This document shows, piece by piece, positions 1-8,367 of a stretch of DNA of 64,000 nucleotides. Position 1 is the stretch's first letter; every line of letters begins with the position of its first letter. Made by a program: the position numbers and the translations under genes. Source of the DNA: Aquabacterium sp. NJ1 (lineage in GTDB: Bacteria > Pseudomonadota > Gammaproteobacteria > Burkholderiales > Burkholderiaceae_C); the NCBI RefSeq assembly GCF_000768065.1, contig NZ_JRKM01000001.1, forward strand, positions 1,922,001 to 1,986,000, in the 5' to 3' direction. The notes under the pieces were generated by a model. It was not told where the DNA came from. It did not search any database and saw only the letters and a list, made by a program, of their open reading frames with translations.

Positions 1-186
1 CCACCGGCCATCGGATGAGAGCCCCTTTGATGTGTGGGGATAGGCCCGACTTTTGCCGCGATGCCAACTCGGTCTAATATCACAGCGTCAACATGAAGTG
101 TCATTGCGCACTGCAGGAACAGCAGTAAAACAGCAACGTATGCGCGAACGCTGATCCAGACACAGGCTGTCTCGTGTCGACCGGGC
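1..186. other. Upstream region of the signalling operon
   Basis: No convincing gene is visible. The stretch should hold the promoter of the operon that starts at 187. No clear -35/-10 pair could be assigned. Confidence 0.4.
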
Positions 187-2781
187 TTGTTCCGGTACAT
201 AAGAACTCATCTTGTGAGGCCTACTGTGCACGTGCCGTTCGATCATGAGCGCTCGAATGCCCCCCTCCTCAAGGGAGGTCTTGCTGCGCCGAATCTGCAA
301 GAGTTCGTGCTGGACCGAGCGCCCTGGCCGATCGTGGTCATTGATACCCATGGGCGGCTGCGCTATGCGAACGAAGCAACCGCCGCCATGCTGGGTTGGC
401 CTCGCGAGCAGCTGGAGACGATGTCCATTTTTGACATCGCGCCACACCGCAGGCCGGATATGTGGGCCGACAGCGTGCACATGCTCAAGCAAAGAGGGCC
501 CTTGACGCTGAGCAGTGATTGGCAGACATCAAAGGGCGAGCTCCTCTCGCTGGAGCTCCATGCCTGCTTCATGCCCATCGCCGACATGGACCACATCCTT
601 GTATTTGCAAGAGACGTATCGGCTCAGCAACGCGCACTGGAACAAGCCTTCAGGCTCGCTCACATTGACGAACTGACAGGTCTGCCCAATCGGAAGATGC
701 TGCAAGACCGGATCGACAAAGAGGCCCTGCTGGCCATTCAGGAAAATCGTCGAATCGGCCTGCTGGCCGTAGAGATCAAGGAAATACGGCACATCAACGA
801 GTCCCTGGGTTACGCCTTGGGCGACCAGTTGCTGATGACCCTCACACGACGCATGTCGAGTTGCTTGCGCGGGTCCAGCGTACTCGCCCACTTTGGTGAA
901 GGCGAGTTTGCGCTGCTGCTTGCACAGGATTCAGATGTTGATGATGATGTTGCCTTGCAGGTTGGCCGGCAAATTCGCGATGTGTTGACCACGCCGCTCA
1001 GGCTTGAGCACCAGAACATCCAGCTCACGTGCGACATCGGCATCGCCATCTTCCCTCAAGACGCGCGTGAGCCTGGTCACGTCCTGAGGCAGGCACAGGT
1101 CGCCATGCGCCTGGCCACGGCTCAAGGCATCAATCAAATCAGCTTCTACACACCAGAAGCCAACGCCAGGGCCAGCGCGCAGCAAGCCAGGGAAGCCGCA
1201 CTGCACCACGCGCTGGAGCGCGGTGAATTGTTTCTGCTTTACCAGCCTCAAATCGACCTGAAGACGGGGCAGATCGTCGGCGTAGAGGCCTTGCTGCGCT
1301 GGCGAAGCCCCGTGCTGGGCGATGTTCCCCCCGATGCCTTCATCCCCATTGCCGAATGCACAGGGTTGATCCTGCCGATCAATAACTGGGTGTTGAAAAG
1401 TGCCTGCGAGGCCGCCGCTCGATGGCGGCAAATGGGGCTACCGGCCATTCAGATGGCCATCAACCTGTCGCCCCGCCAACTTCGACAACCTGATCTTGCC
1501 AGCACTATCCAGACCATCCTGATGCAATCGGGGCTGCCACCCCAACAACTCTCCATCGAAGTGACCGAGGGCATGTTGATGGACAACCTGGAGCAGGTGT
1601 CCAAAACACTGGCAGACATTCGGTCCATCGGGATCGACATCTCGCTGGACGGATTTGGAACGGGTTGCTCGAACCTGAGCAGCCTGCGGAACCTTCCCAT
1701 CAACGTCATCAAGGTCGACCGTTCCCTCGTGCCCGATGTGACCGCGGCCGCGAGAGATGTGTCCATCACCCGCGCCATCATCAACATGGCTCACAGCATG
1801 CAGACAAAGGTGATGGCCGTCGGCGTGGAAAGTGAAGGGGAATTGGCTTTGCTGCAGGCCAATCGATGCGACCTGATGCAGGGCAACTTCTTCAGCAAGC
1901 CGCTGCCGGAAGAGGAACTGCTGCCATTGTTGCGTGATGGCAAACATCTGCCCAGTGAGGCGCTGGGACACCAGGCACGTCAGCGAACGCTGCTGCTCGT
2001 CGACGATGAAGACAACATCGTCTCTGCGCTCAAGCGCCTGCTGCGCCGCGATGGCTACAACATCGTCACCGCCAACAGTGGCGCCCAGGGCTTGCAGCGA
2101 CTGGCAGAACATCAGGTGGATGTCATCGTCTCGGATCAGCGCATGCCGGGCATGACCGGCGTCGAGTTCCTGAGACAGACAAAAGAGCTCTACCCCCAGA
2201 CCATCAGGTTGGTGCTGTCCGGCTATACCGAGCTTCAATCCATCACGGATGCCATCAACGAGGGCGCCATCTACAAGTTCCTGACCAAGCCGTGGGATGA
2301 CGAGCGTGTGCGCGCCCATATCAAGGAAGCATTCGAGCAAAAGGAAATGGCCGACGAAAACCGACGGCTGGACAGAGAGGTTCAGCAGGCCAACCTGGAA
2401 CTGGCGGATGTGAACCGACGATTGAAAGCCTTGCTGGCCACGCAGAGCGAGCGCATCCTGAAAGAGGAGGCCAGCCTGGAGATCGCCAGAGATGCGCTCG
2501 AGAACATCCCCTGCCCTGTCGTCGGCATTGATCAAGAGGGCATGGTTTCATTCATGAACTCGGACGCCGACTTGCTGTTCGACGGCGCGGCAGTCTTGCT
2601 GGGCATGCATATCGACGACGTCAGTTGTCCCCCACTGACACGACTCTGGCAGACCCAGGATGGGTGCCATCACGACATCGAAGTGCACGGGCGGGCATAC
2701 CGGGCAGTATGCCGCGCCATGAAGGGCGACGCCCACTCACGCGGCGCGCTCATGGTTCTCATGCCGATCGCCGATTGCTAA
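187..2781 (+). CDS. PAS-GGDEF-EAL-REC-PAS signalling protein with altered catalytic motifs
   Basis: 864 aa if it starts at the TTG at 187; in-frame GTG codons shortly downstream are alternatives. Domains in order are PAS (about 35-150), GGDEF (about 155-320), EAL (about 335-585), a receiver (about 598-720, acceptor Asp about 650 in SDQRMPG), a coiled-coil stretch, and a second PAS to the end. The cyclase motif is GEGEF at 237-241 instead of GGDEF, so diguanylate cyclase activity is doubtful. The EAL motif is intact at 367-369, but the DDFGTG metal-binding motif reads DGFGTG at 488-493, so phosphodiesterase activity may be weak. The receiver in the middle and PAS domains at both ends suggest an input-integrating protein. 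It heads an operon with HDOD, HD-GYP and REC proteins. Domain calls are solid; the activities are inferred. Confidence 0.9.
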   Translation: MFRYIRTHLVRPTVHVPFDHERSNAPLLKGGLAAPNLQEFVLDRAPWPIVVIDTHGRLRYANEATAAMLGWPREQLETMSIFDIAPHRRPDMWADSVHMLKQRGPLTLSSDWQTSKGELLSLELHACFMPIADMDHILVFARDVSAQQRALEQAFRLAHIDELTGLPNRKMLQDRIDKEALLAIQENRRIGLLAVEIKEIRHINESLGYALGDQLLMTLTRRMSSCLRGSSVLAHFGEGEFALLLAQDSDVDDDVALQVGRQIRDVLTTPLRLEHQNIQLTCDIGIAIFPQDAREPGHVLRQAQVAMRLATAQGINQISFYTPEANARASAQQAREAALHHALERGELFLLYQPQIDLKTGQIVGVEALLRWRSPVLGDVPPDAFIPIAECTGLILPINNWVLKSACEAAARWRQMGLPAIQMAINLSPRQLRQPDLASTIQTILMQSGLPPQQLSIEVTEGMLMDNLEQVSKTLADIRSIGIDISLDGFGTGCSNLSSLRNLPINVIKVDRSLVPDVTAAARDVSITRAIINMAHSMQTKVMAVGVESEGELALLQANRCDLMQGNFFSKPLPEEELLPLLRDGKHLPSEALGHQARQRTLLLVDDEDNIVSALKRLLRRDGYNIVTANSGAQGLQRLAEHQVDVIVSDQRMPGMTGVEFLRQTKELYPQTIRLVLSGYTELQSITDAINEGAIYKFLTKPWDDERVRAHIKEAFEQKEMADENRRLDREVQQANLELADVNRRLKALLATQSERILKEEASLEIARDALENIPCPVVGIDQEGMVSFMNSDADLLFDGAAVLLGMHIDDVSCPPLTRLWQTQDGCHHDIEVHGRAYRAVCRAMKGDAHSRGALMVLMPIADC

Positions 2782-2811
2782 AAAACAGCCCATCAAAAAT
2801 CAGGAAGAAAC

Positions 2812-2988
2812 ATGATCAATACCCCCCCTCCGACCTCGACCGAGCAACCCGCCCCCAACCAGGATCAAGATCACCGGGAACAAGTCCGGCGCGAACTCGA
2901 ACACCGCTTTCGTCATGGTCTGCGCGCGAATCAGGTCAATCCCCTTCTCCATTTGCTCATGCACTACAAGCTGGAGCAGCAGCGATGA
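2812..2988 (+). CDS. Small protein of 58 aa, unknown function
   Basis: Starts at ATG 2812 behind an AGGAAG ribosome-binding site and stops at TGA 2986-2988, which overlaps the ATG of the HDOD gene (ATGA, 2985-2988). That overlap implies translational coupling. The N-terminal third is rich in Pro, Thr and Gln; the rest is a charged amphipathic segment with RRELEHRF and ends LLMHYKLEQQR. No domain is recognised. Its position between the PAS/GGDEF protein and the HDOD protein suggests a small accessory of the same signalling unit. Confidence 0.65.
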   Translation: MINTPPPTSTEQPAPNQDQDHREQVRRELEHRFRHGLRANQVNPLLHLLMHYKLEQQR

Positions 2989-3830
2989 GCAACCTTGTCA
3001 CACCCGAGGTGCTCAAAGCCCGATTAAAGGATTTGCCGTCACTGCCAGCCGTGGTGGCTGAACTCATCGCCTCCATCGGCAACGACACAGTGACCTCTGA
3101 CGACGTTGCCACAAAATTATCAAAAGACCTGGCCTTGAGCGCCAAGACACTGCGCTTGGCCAACTCATCGTTTTACGGCATGTCGAGACAGATCGAAACC
3201 ATCCAGGAAGCGGTCACCATCCTGGGCCTGCGAACGGTGCGAAATCTGGTCATCGCCGGGGGCTTGACGGGCTGGGCCAAACCTCCAGCGAGTGTCGATT
3301 TCAATTTTCACGCTTTCTGGCGACACGCCATTGGTACGGCCCTGTGCGGGCAGGCGCTGGCCATGGAGCTCGACATGGATGCGGATATGGGCTTTACGGC
3401 CGGGCTGCTGCACGACATCGGGCAAATGAGCCTGACCTGCTGCTTCCCGGATGAGTACATGCAAGTTCTGCTTCATCGACGAACACATGACTGCATGCTC
3501 ATTGACGCGGAACGGGCTGTTCTGGGTACAGATCACGCCGTCATCGGAGGACTGATTGCCGAGCAGTGGCGGTTTTCCCCCGTCATTGCCGAGGCGATTG
3601 CGCACCACCATGCGCCTGCCATGCACCATGGCCCCGGGCTCGTGGGCCTCGCACACATGGCCGATGCCCTGTCGCATGGCCTTGGCCTATCTGGCCTGGA
3701 GGACGAATACGTTCCCCTCACGCCGCCAGCCATCTGGGGCGCCATGGCCCCCAGTTCCGAAGCGTTCACACGCTTGTTTGCCAAGGTCGAAACCCAATTT
3801 GAAAGCGTGTGCCAGGCGCTTCAAATCTGA
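2985..3830 (+). CDS. HDOD domain signalling protein
   Basis: 281 aa. The start at ATG 2985 is chosen because it overlaps the stop of the 58-aa gene and because the HDOD domain begins directly after it (LPSLPAVVAELI). The HDOD fold covers about residues 10-215, with GLLHDIGQM in its centre and a His-rich HHHAP stretch after it. HDOD proteins are non-enzymatic or poorly understood relatives of HD phosphohydrolases and often act downstream of c-di-GMP or receiver proteins. It is followed after 17 bases by the REC/HD-GYP gene. The family call is firm; the partner and output are unknown. Confidence 0.9.
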   Translation: MSNLVTPEVLKARLKDLPSLPAVVAELIASIGNDTVTSDDVATKLSKDLALSAKTLRLANSSFYGMSRQIETIQEAVTILGLRTVRNLVIAGGLTGWAKPPASVDFNFHAFWRHAIGTALCGQALAMELDMDADMGFTAGLLHDIGQMSLTCCFPDEYMQVLLHRRTHDCMLIDAERAVLGTDHAVIGGLIAEQWRFSPVIAEAIAHHHAPAMHHGPGLVGLAHMADALSHGLGLSGLEDEYVPLTPPAIWGAMAPSSEAFTRLFAKVETQFESVCQALQI

Positions 3831-3847
3831 CGAGAGAGGATGGCAGC

Positions 3848-5146
3848 ATGAGCACCAATCCCTTGAGCCCGGAGCGAACCATTCTCTGCGTGGATGACGA
3901 GCCCAACATCCTGTCATCCTTGAAGCGGCTCTTTCGGCCTACAGGCCATCGCGTCCTCACGGCCGATAGCGGCGAATCGGCGCTGGCCATGCTGGAGACC
4001 GAGCCCATCGATCTGATCATCTCGGACATGCGCATGCCCGTGATGAACGGTGCCGAGTTGCTGCGACAAGCACGGCTGCGCCAGCCTCATGCCACCCGTG
4101 TGCTCCTGACAGGCTACGCGGACATGGCGTCGACCGTTGCGGCCATCAACGAAGGTCAGATCTACCGCTACATCGCCAAGCCCTGGCAAGACGACGATGT
4201 CCTCATGCTGATCAAGGACATCTTCGAGCGGCAAGCCTTGCAAGCCGAGAAGGACCGCCTCGAAGCGTTGACCCAGCAGCAGAACGAGCAGCTGAAAGAA
4301 CTGAACGCGACCTTGGAGGACAAGGTCGAAGCGCGGACGGCAGAGCTCGCACTGGCCAACGATCGGCTGAAGAGGGGCTACTTCAACTCGATCAAGACTT
4401 TCTCCAATCTGATCGAATTGCGCGGAGGCCCCTTGATGGGCCACGCGCGCAAGGTGGCGGACCTGGCCAGAAAGATCGCCCAGGCCTTGAGCCTGGAGCA
4501 AGCCGCAGCCCATGAAGTGTTCATCGCGGCCCTGATGCACGATATCGGTCACATCGGCTTGTCTGATCAGATCCTCGCCAAACCGGTCTCCAAGATGTCA
4601 CCGGAGGAGGCCACTCGTTACCGCCTGCATCCCATCTTTGGTGAGCAGGCCTTGCTGGTTCTGGATGACATGCAGCCGGTGGCCTCGCTCATTCGCTCGC
4701 ACCATGAACGCCACGATGGCAAGGGCTTTCCAGATGGACTGAAGGGAGACGCGATTCCCTTGGGCGCCCGCATCCTGGCTGTCGCCGACACTTACGAGGA
4801 CTTGCAGTCGGGCCACTTCATTTCGGAATGTCTGTCGGCGGCGGATGCCCGCATCATGATCGGCCGAGGCGCCGGCGCGCAGTTCGATCCGCAGGTGGTG
4901 GAAGCCTTCCTCGGCCTGTTCGCCAAGCCGACCCCGCCCTCACCCCACCGGAATCTGAAACTGAGGACGGATGAACTGCGCCCAGGCATGGTCCTGGCTT
5001 GCGATTTCCTGTCCCAGGAAGGCGTGTTGCTGCTGTCCGCCGACCACGTCCTGACCGCGGAGCTGATCATGCGCATCCGAACATTCGAACAACGCAGCGG
5101 CAAGTCGCTGTTGATGTCGATCAGACCGCCCATGGAGAAAAAATGA
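3848..5146 (+). CDS. Response regulator with HD-GYP domain (putative c-di-GMP phosphodiesterase)
   Basis: 432 aa. An AGAGGA ribosome-binding site precedes ATG 3848. The N-terminal receiver (about 13-130) has acceptor Asp60 in SDMRMP. A coiled-coil linker (about 135-185) follows, then an HD-GYP domain. The HD pair is H231-D232 in LMHDIGH, and the signature reads HHERHDGKGFPDGL, so GYP is GFP (293-295), a tolerated variant. The architecture is that of RpfG-like enzymes that hydrolyse c-di-GMP when the receiver is phosphorylated. The C-terminal 80 residues form an extra domain. The stop overlaps the start of the next receiver gene (ATGA). No histidine kinase lies in the cluster, so the phosphodonor is elsewhere or is an orphan kinase. 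Confidence 0.9.
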   Translation: MSTNPLSPERTILCVDDEPNILSSLKRLFRPTGHRVLTADSGESALAMLETEPIDLIISDMRMPVMNGAELLRQARLRQPHATRVLLTGYADMASTVAAINEGQIYRYIAKPWQDDDVLMLIKDIFERQALQAEKDRLEALTQQQNEQLKELNATLEDKVEARTAELALANDRLKRGYFNSIKTFSNLIELRGGPLMGHARKVADLARKIAQALSLEQAAAHEVFIAALMHDIGHIGLSDQILAKPVSKMSPEEATRYRLHPIFGEQALLVLDDMQPVASLIRSHHERHDGKGFPDGLKGDAIPLGARILAVADTYEDLQSGHFISECLSAADARIMIGRGAGAQFDPQVVEAFLGLFAKPTPPSPHRNLKLRTDELRPGMVLACDFLSQEGVLLLSADHVLTAELIMRIRTFEQRSGKSLLMSIRPPMEKK

Positions 5147-5682
5147 GCCGCTTATTGCTGGTTGACGACGAGCCCAACGTCGTAGCTGCCCTGCAAAGAG
5201 TCATGCGCCGACGCCTCGCAGGTGCCGTTCAGGTCGAAGCGTTCGACAACCCGCTGACTGCGCTGGCGCGCATTCAGAGTGTGCCGTTCGATGTGGTGCT
5301 CAGCGACTTCAGAATGCCGCAGATGGATGGCTTCACCTTCCTCAAGCTCGTGAAAGCGAAATGGCCTCACTGCGTTCGGATGGTGCTGAGCGCGTCCACT
5401 GAAGTTGAAGCGCTCATGAAAGCCGTGAATGACGTGGAGGTCTTTCGCTACTTGAGCAAACCATGGCAGGAAGACGAACTTATCTCGCAAATCCAGCTCG
5501 CGCTGGCACACAGCGCTGCGAGCCGAGAAGAACGTGCATTGGCAGACGACAGACGGGCTCAGATCGGAGAGATGTCGCCCCAAGCCCGTGAACTCAAACG
5601 CCTGGAAGAAATGGAGCCCGGCATCACGCAGGTCAACTGGGGCCCGAATGGCGAGATACTGATGCCGCCACTGGACCCATGA
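5143..5682 (+). CDS. Stand-alone receiver (REC) protein
   Basis: 179 aa. The start is ATG 5143, overlapping the HD-GYP stop by four bases. The receiver domain covers about residues 3-120, with acidic DDE near residue 8, acceptor Asp55 in LSDFRMP, and a conserved Lys in LSKPW. About 55 residues of charged tail follow with no output domain. It closely resembles the receivers of the two larger proteins in this operon (shared KPW and DFRMP/DMRMP features), which suggests duplication. It may act as a phosphate sink or adaptor. It is the last gene of the signalling operon. Confidence 0.88.
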   Translation: MSRLLLVDDEPNVVAALQRVMRRRLAGAVQVEAFDNPLTALARIQSVPFDVVLSDFRMPQMDGFTFLKLVKAKWPHCVRMVLSASTEVEALMKAVNDVEVFRYLSKPWQEDELISQIQLALAHSAASREERALADDRRAQIGEMSPQARELKRLEEMEPGITQVNWGPNGEILMPPLDP

Positions 5683-5704
5683 GCTTCATGGTAGAGGGTC
5701 AGGG

Positions 5705-6415
5705 ATGAGGTCCAGGCACATCAAGAAGTGGATTGAAGCCATGGATCACAAGCAACAACTCGAAGCCATCGAACTCGAAACGGCACCCCACCCCACGGCC
5801 AGCATCATCATCCTGCATGGGCTGGGGGCCGATGGCAGCGACTTCATCCCTGTCTGCCGCGAACTGGATCTGCGCGCCCAAGGCCCCATCCGCTACGTGC
5901 TGCCCAGCGCCCCGGTGATGTCGGTGAGCATCAATGGCGGCTACGAGATGCGCGCCTGGTACGACATCCTGCCCACCAACGACCTGGCCAGACGCGAAGA
6001 CGAAGCCGGCTTGCGCCGCTCGCACCAGGCGATCAACGCCTTGATCGACCGCGAAGTGCAACGGGGCATCGCGCCAGGGCGCATCGTGCTGATGGGCTTT
6101 TCGCAAGGCTGCGCCATGGCCCTGATGACCGGGCTGCGTTACCCCCACAGGCTGGCGGGTATCGTGGCCTTGTCAGGCTACCTGCCCCTGCCCGGCAGCA
6201 CCGAGGCCGAGCGCCATGCAGCCAACCAGCACACGCCCATCTTCATGGCACACGGCACGGACGACGACGTGGTGCTCATGAGCCGTGGGCAAGCCGCGCA
6301 GGCCAGTTTGACCACGCTGGGTTACCAGGTCGAATGGCATGACTACCCCATGGCCCACAGCCTGTGCCTGGAAGAAGTCGAAGACATCAACGATTGGCTG
6401 ATCAAAGTGCTGTAG
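5705..6415 (+). CDS. Alpha/beta hydrolase, carboxylesterase/phospholipase family
   Basis: 236 aa. A GAGGG sequence sits 6 bases before ATG 5705; an in-frame ATG at 5741 is the alternative and would give the usual family length of about 220. The nucleophile is Ser133 in GFSQG, with the oxyanion region LHGLGADG near the N-terminus, an acidic residue in GTDDDVV, and the catalytic His in MAHSL. This is the bacterial carboxylesterase group related to acyl-protein thioesterases: cytoplasmic serine hydrolases acting on short-chain esters. The natural substrate cannot be read from the sequence. It lies 22 bases after the receiver gene and may share its transcript. Confidence 0.9.
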   Translation: MRSRHIKKWIEAMDHKQQLEAIELETAPHPTASIIILHGLGADGSDFIPVCRELDLRAQGPIRYVLPSAPVMSVSINGGYEMRAWYDILPTNDLARREDEAGLRRSHQAINALIDREVQRGIAPGRIVLMGFSQGCAMALMTGLRYPHRLAGIVALSGYLPLPGSTEAERHAANQHTPIFMAHGTDDDVVLMSRGQAAQASLTTLGYQVEWHDYPMAHSLCLEEVEDINDWLIKVL

Positions 6416-6462
6416 GCTGCGCGCCTGAACCGGATTGAAGCGCCGCCGCAGAGCCGCACGCC

Positions 6463-7191
6463 ATGAGCAACGAAGCACACGTACTGGAAAAAAGTGAGGA
6501 CCTGCCCAATGTGCCCCTGGCCCCCGCGCCATGGGACATCACGGGCAACGGCTACATCGTGGCCGTGTGGATGCCACGCGAGGTGATCGACACCAACAGC
6601 TTCCTGCCGCCTGATCTGGCCCACACGCACCGCGGCCGCCTGGCCCTGATGATGTTCGTGGACTACCACGAGTCCCCCTGCGGTGCCTACAAGGAGCTGC
6701 TCTACATCCCCGGGCCCCTGAGCTTCAGCTCGCAAAGAACACGCTCGATCACGCGCTGCTTCGTGTCCACGTATGACAGCGTGGTCAACGGCCGGCGCAA
6801 CTGGGGCATCCCCAAGGACCGGGCGGACTTCCGCATCTACTACGGCCAGGATGGCGTCGACCGCGTGCGCGTGCAGCACCAGGGCCACACCTTTGCCGAG
6901 TTCGCCTTCCAGGAAAAGGGCCCGTCCACGCCGTTCAATGCGGCCTTGATCCCGCGCTTCCTGCGCACCTTCGGCCAGCACTGGGAAGGGCACGAGTACG
7001 TCTACACACCCAGCGCCACCGGCCAGGTGCAATGGGCCACCATGCTGGAGGCCCGCTTCGATGCGGCTTACTTCCCTGATCTGTCGCGCGGCAAGGTGCT
7101 GGCGGTGATCAAGGCACGCCACTTCAACATGCGCTTCCAGCCCGCCACCATCACACGGATTGCCGCGCCTTTTCCAGGACAAATTCGATGA
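6463..7191 (+). CDS. Acetoacetate decarboxylase-like protein
   Basis: 242 aa. It matches the acetoacetate decarboxylase family by overall size and by the conserved stretch NGRRNWGIPKDRADF near the middle, with GPLSFSS before it. Many proteobacterial members act on other keto acids or are of unknown activity, so only the fold is claimed. The gene ends inside the 3' end of the convergent LysR gene (41-base tail-to-tail overlap, 7151-7191), which may make expression of the two mutually interfering. Confidence 0.8.
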   Translation: MSNEAHVLEKSEDLPNVPLAPAPWDITGNGYIVAVWMPREVIDTNSFLPPDLAHTHRGRLALMMFVDYHESPCGAYKELLYIPGPLSFSSQRTRSITRCFVSTYDSVVNGRRNWGIPKDRADFRIYYGQDGVDRVRVQHQGHTFAEFAFQEKGPSTPFNAALIPRFLRTFGQHWEGHEYVYTPSATGQVQWATMLEARFDAAYFPDLSRGKVLAVIKARHFNMRFQPATITRIAAPFPGQIR

Positions 7192-8044
7192 AGGTGGACG
7201 CCGCCCGCGTGTGGTGGCGGTTGGGCATGTAGAGCATCACCATGCGCGTGCCGAAGATGCTGAGCTTCCAGTCATCCAGCGTGGTCAGCACCTCGCCCGA
7301 AGCCACCGCGTCATGCACCACATAGTCTGGCACCAGGCCCAGGCCCAGGCCGGCCAGGATGGCCTCGCGCAGGAAGGCGAAGTTCTCTGAAGTCAAGGTG
7401 GGTGACAGGGGCACCTCGTGGCGCTCGCCATGCAGGTAGGCTGACAGCCGCAGCTGCCGCCCCACCACCCCCGAGGTGATCACGGGCAGCTTGTCCAGGT
7501 CTTCGAGCTGCGCGGGCAGGCCATGCGCCTGGGCATAGGCCTTGGAGGCGCAGGCCACGTAACGCACGGGCCCCATGTCGCGCGCGACCAGGTTGTCGGG
7601 CGGGTCCGACATCACGCGCACGGCGATGTCCACCTCGTCGCGCAGCAGGTCGACCACGCGGTTCTCGAAGACCACGTCCAGCACGATGCCGGGGTAGGCG
7701 CGCTTGAAGTCGATCAGCCAGGGCGACATCACCATTTGCCCATAACCACTGGGCACACTCAGGCGCACGCGCCCTTGCAGGCTCTGCCCCAGCGTGGCCA
7801 CGGACTCGCGCGCGGCCTCCAGCTCATTGCGAATCTTGCGGCCGTGTTCATACAGCTGCAGGCCGATCTCGGTGGGCTCGATGCGGCGGGTGGTACGGCG
7901 CACCAGTTGCTGGCCGACGGCCCGCTCAAAGGTACCCAGGTGGTAGCTGACGTTGGCGCGGCTCATCTTGAGCCGGCGCGCCGCCTCGCTGAGGTTGCCG
8001 GCGTCCAGAATCTCGACCAGCAGGGTCAGGGATTGCAGCTCCAT
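7151..8044 (-). CDS. LysR-family transcriptional regulator
   Basis: 297 aa from ATG 8044, chosen because the helix-turn-helix starts there (LTLLVEILDAGNLSEAARRL). The DNA-binding domain covers about 1-60, with a linker helix and a substrate-binding domain to the C-terminus (LDVVFENRVVDLLRDEVDIAVRV). The domain organisation is of the CrgA/AaeR-like group. It could control the decarboxylase-like gene it converges on, or the pim operon on its other side. A perfect palindrome lies at 8263-8277 between the two. The ligand is unknown. Confidence 0.92.
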   Translation of the reverse strand: MELQSLTLLVEILDAGNLSEAARRLKMSRANVSYHLGTFERAVGQQLVRRTTRRIEPTEIGLQLYEHGRKIRNELEAARESVATLGQSLQGRVRLSVPSGYGQMVMSPWLIDFKRAYPGIVLDVVFENRVVDLLRDEVDIAVRVMSDPPDNLVARDMGPVRYVACASKAYAQAHGLPAQLEDLDKLPVITSGVVGRQLRLSAYLHGERHEVPLSPTLTSENFAFLREAILAGLGLGLVPDYVVHDAVASGEVLTTLDDWKLSIFGTRMVMLYMPNRHHTRAASTFIEFVLEKARQSV

Positions 8045-8097
8045 CTGCGGATGACGCTCACTTGAGAAGGCTGCGCACGCCCATCCCCCCTGGCGCC

Positions 8098-8232
8098 TTA
8101 CTTCTTCTTGCTGCGCTCGGGCACCACGGTCACCTTGGTGGGCATCACGGCACCCGCCGACACAGGTTTGGCCGGCGACAGATCCTTCTTGGGCTTCTTC
8201 GCTTCCTTGCTGTTGCGTTGACCTTTGGGCAT
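8098..8232 (-). CDS. Small Lys-rich basic protein, 44 aa
   Basis: Read on the minus strand from ATG 8232 with a GGAG ribosome-binding site six bases upstream. It begins MPKGQRNSKEAKKPKK and ends in SKKK, so both ends are strongly basic with a hydrophobic centre (AGAVMPTKVTVV). The overall look is that of a small nucleic-acid-associated protein, but no function is known to me. It lies 53 bases upstream of the LysR gene on the same strand and could be co-transcribed with it. Confidence 0.7.
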   Translation of the reverse strand: MPKGQRNSKEAKKPKKDLSPAKPVSAGAVMPTKVTVVPERSKKK

Positions 8233-8262
8233 GTTGGGCTCCGTCTGATTGTTCAAAATGAT

Positions 8263-8277
8263 TTGACAGTCTGTCAA
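8263..8277. promoter_or_regulatory. Perfect palindrome, candidate operator of the pim operon
   Basis: TTGACAGTCTGTCAA: seven-base arms around a single central T. It lies in the divergent gap between the 44-aa gene and pimF, with a partial copy (TTGTCAA) about 10 bases downstream. The size fits a TetR- or GntR-type dimer site. The binding protein is not identified. Confidence 0.5.
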
Positions 8278-8367
8278 CGGTAACAGGGATTGTCAAGCGC
8301 AAATGCTTCTCGAACAATGCATGTTCCACGCCGGGCTGTCGTCCGGCGCGCCAGGAGGAGGCCCAAC

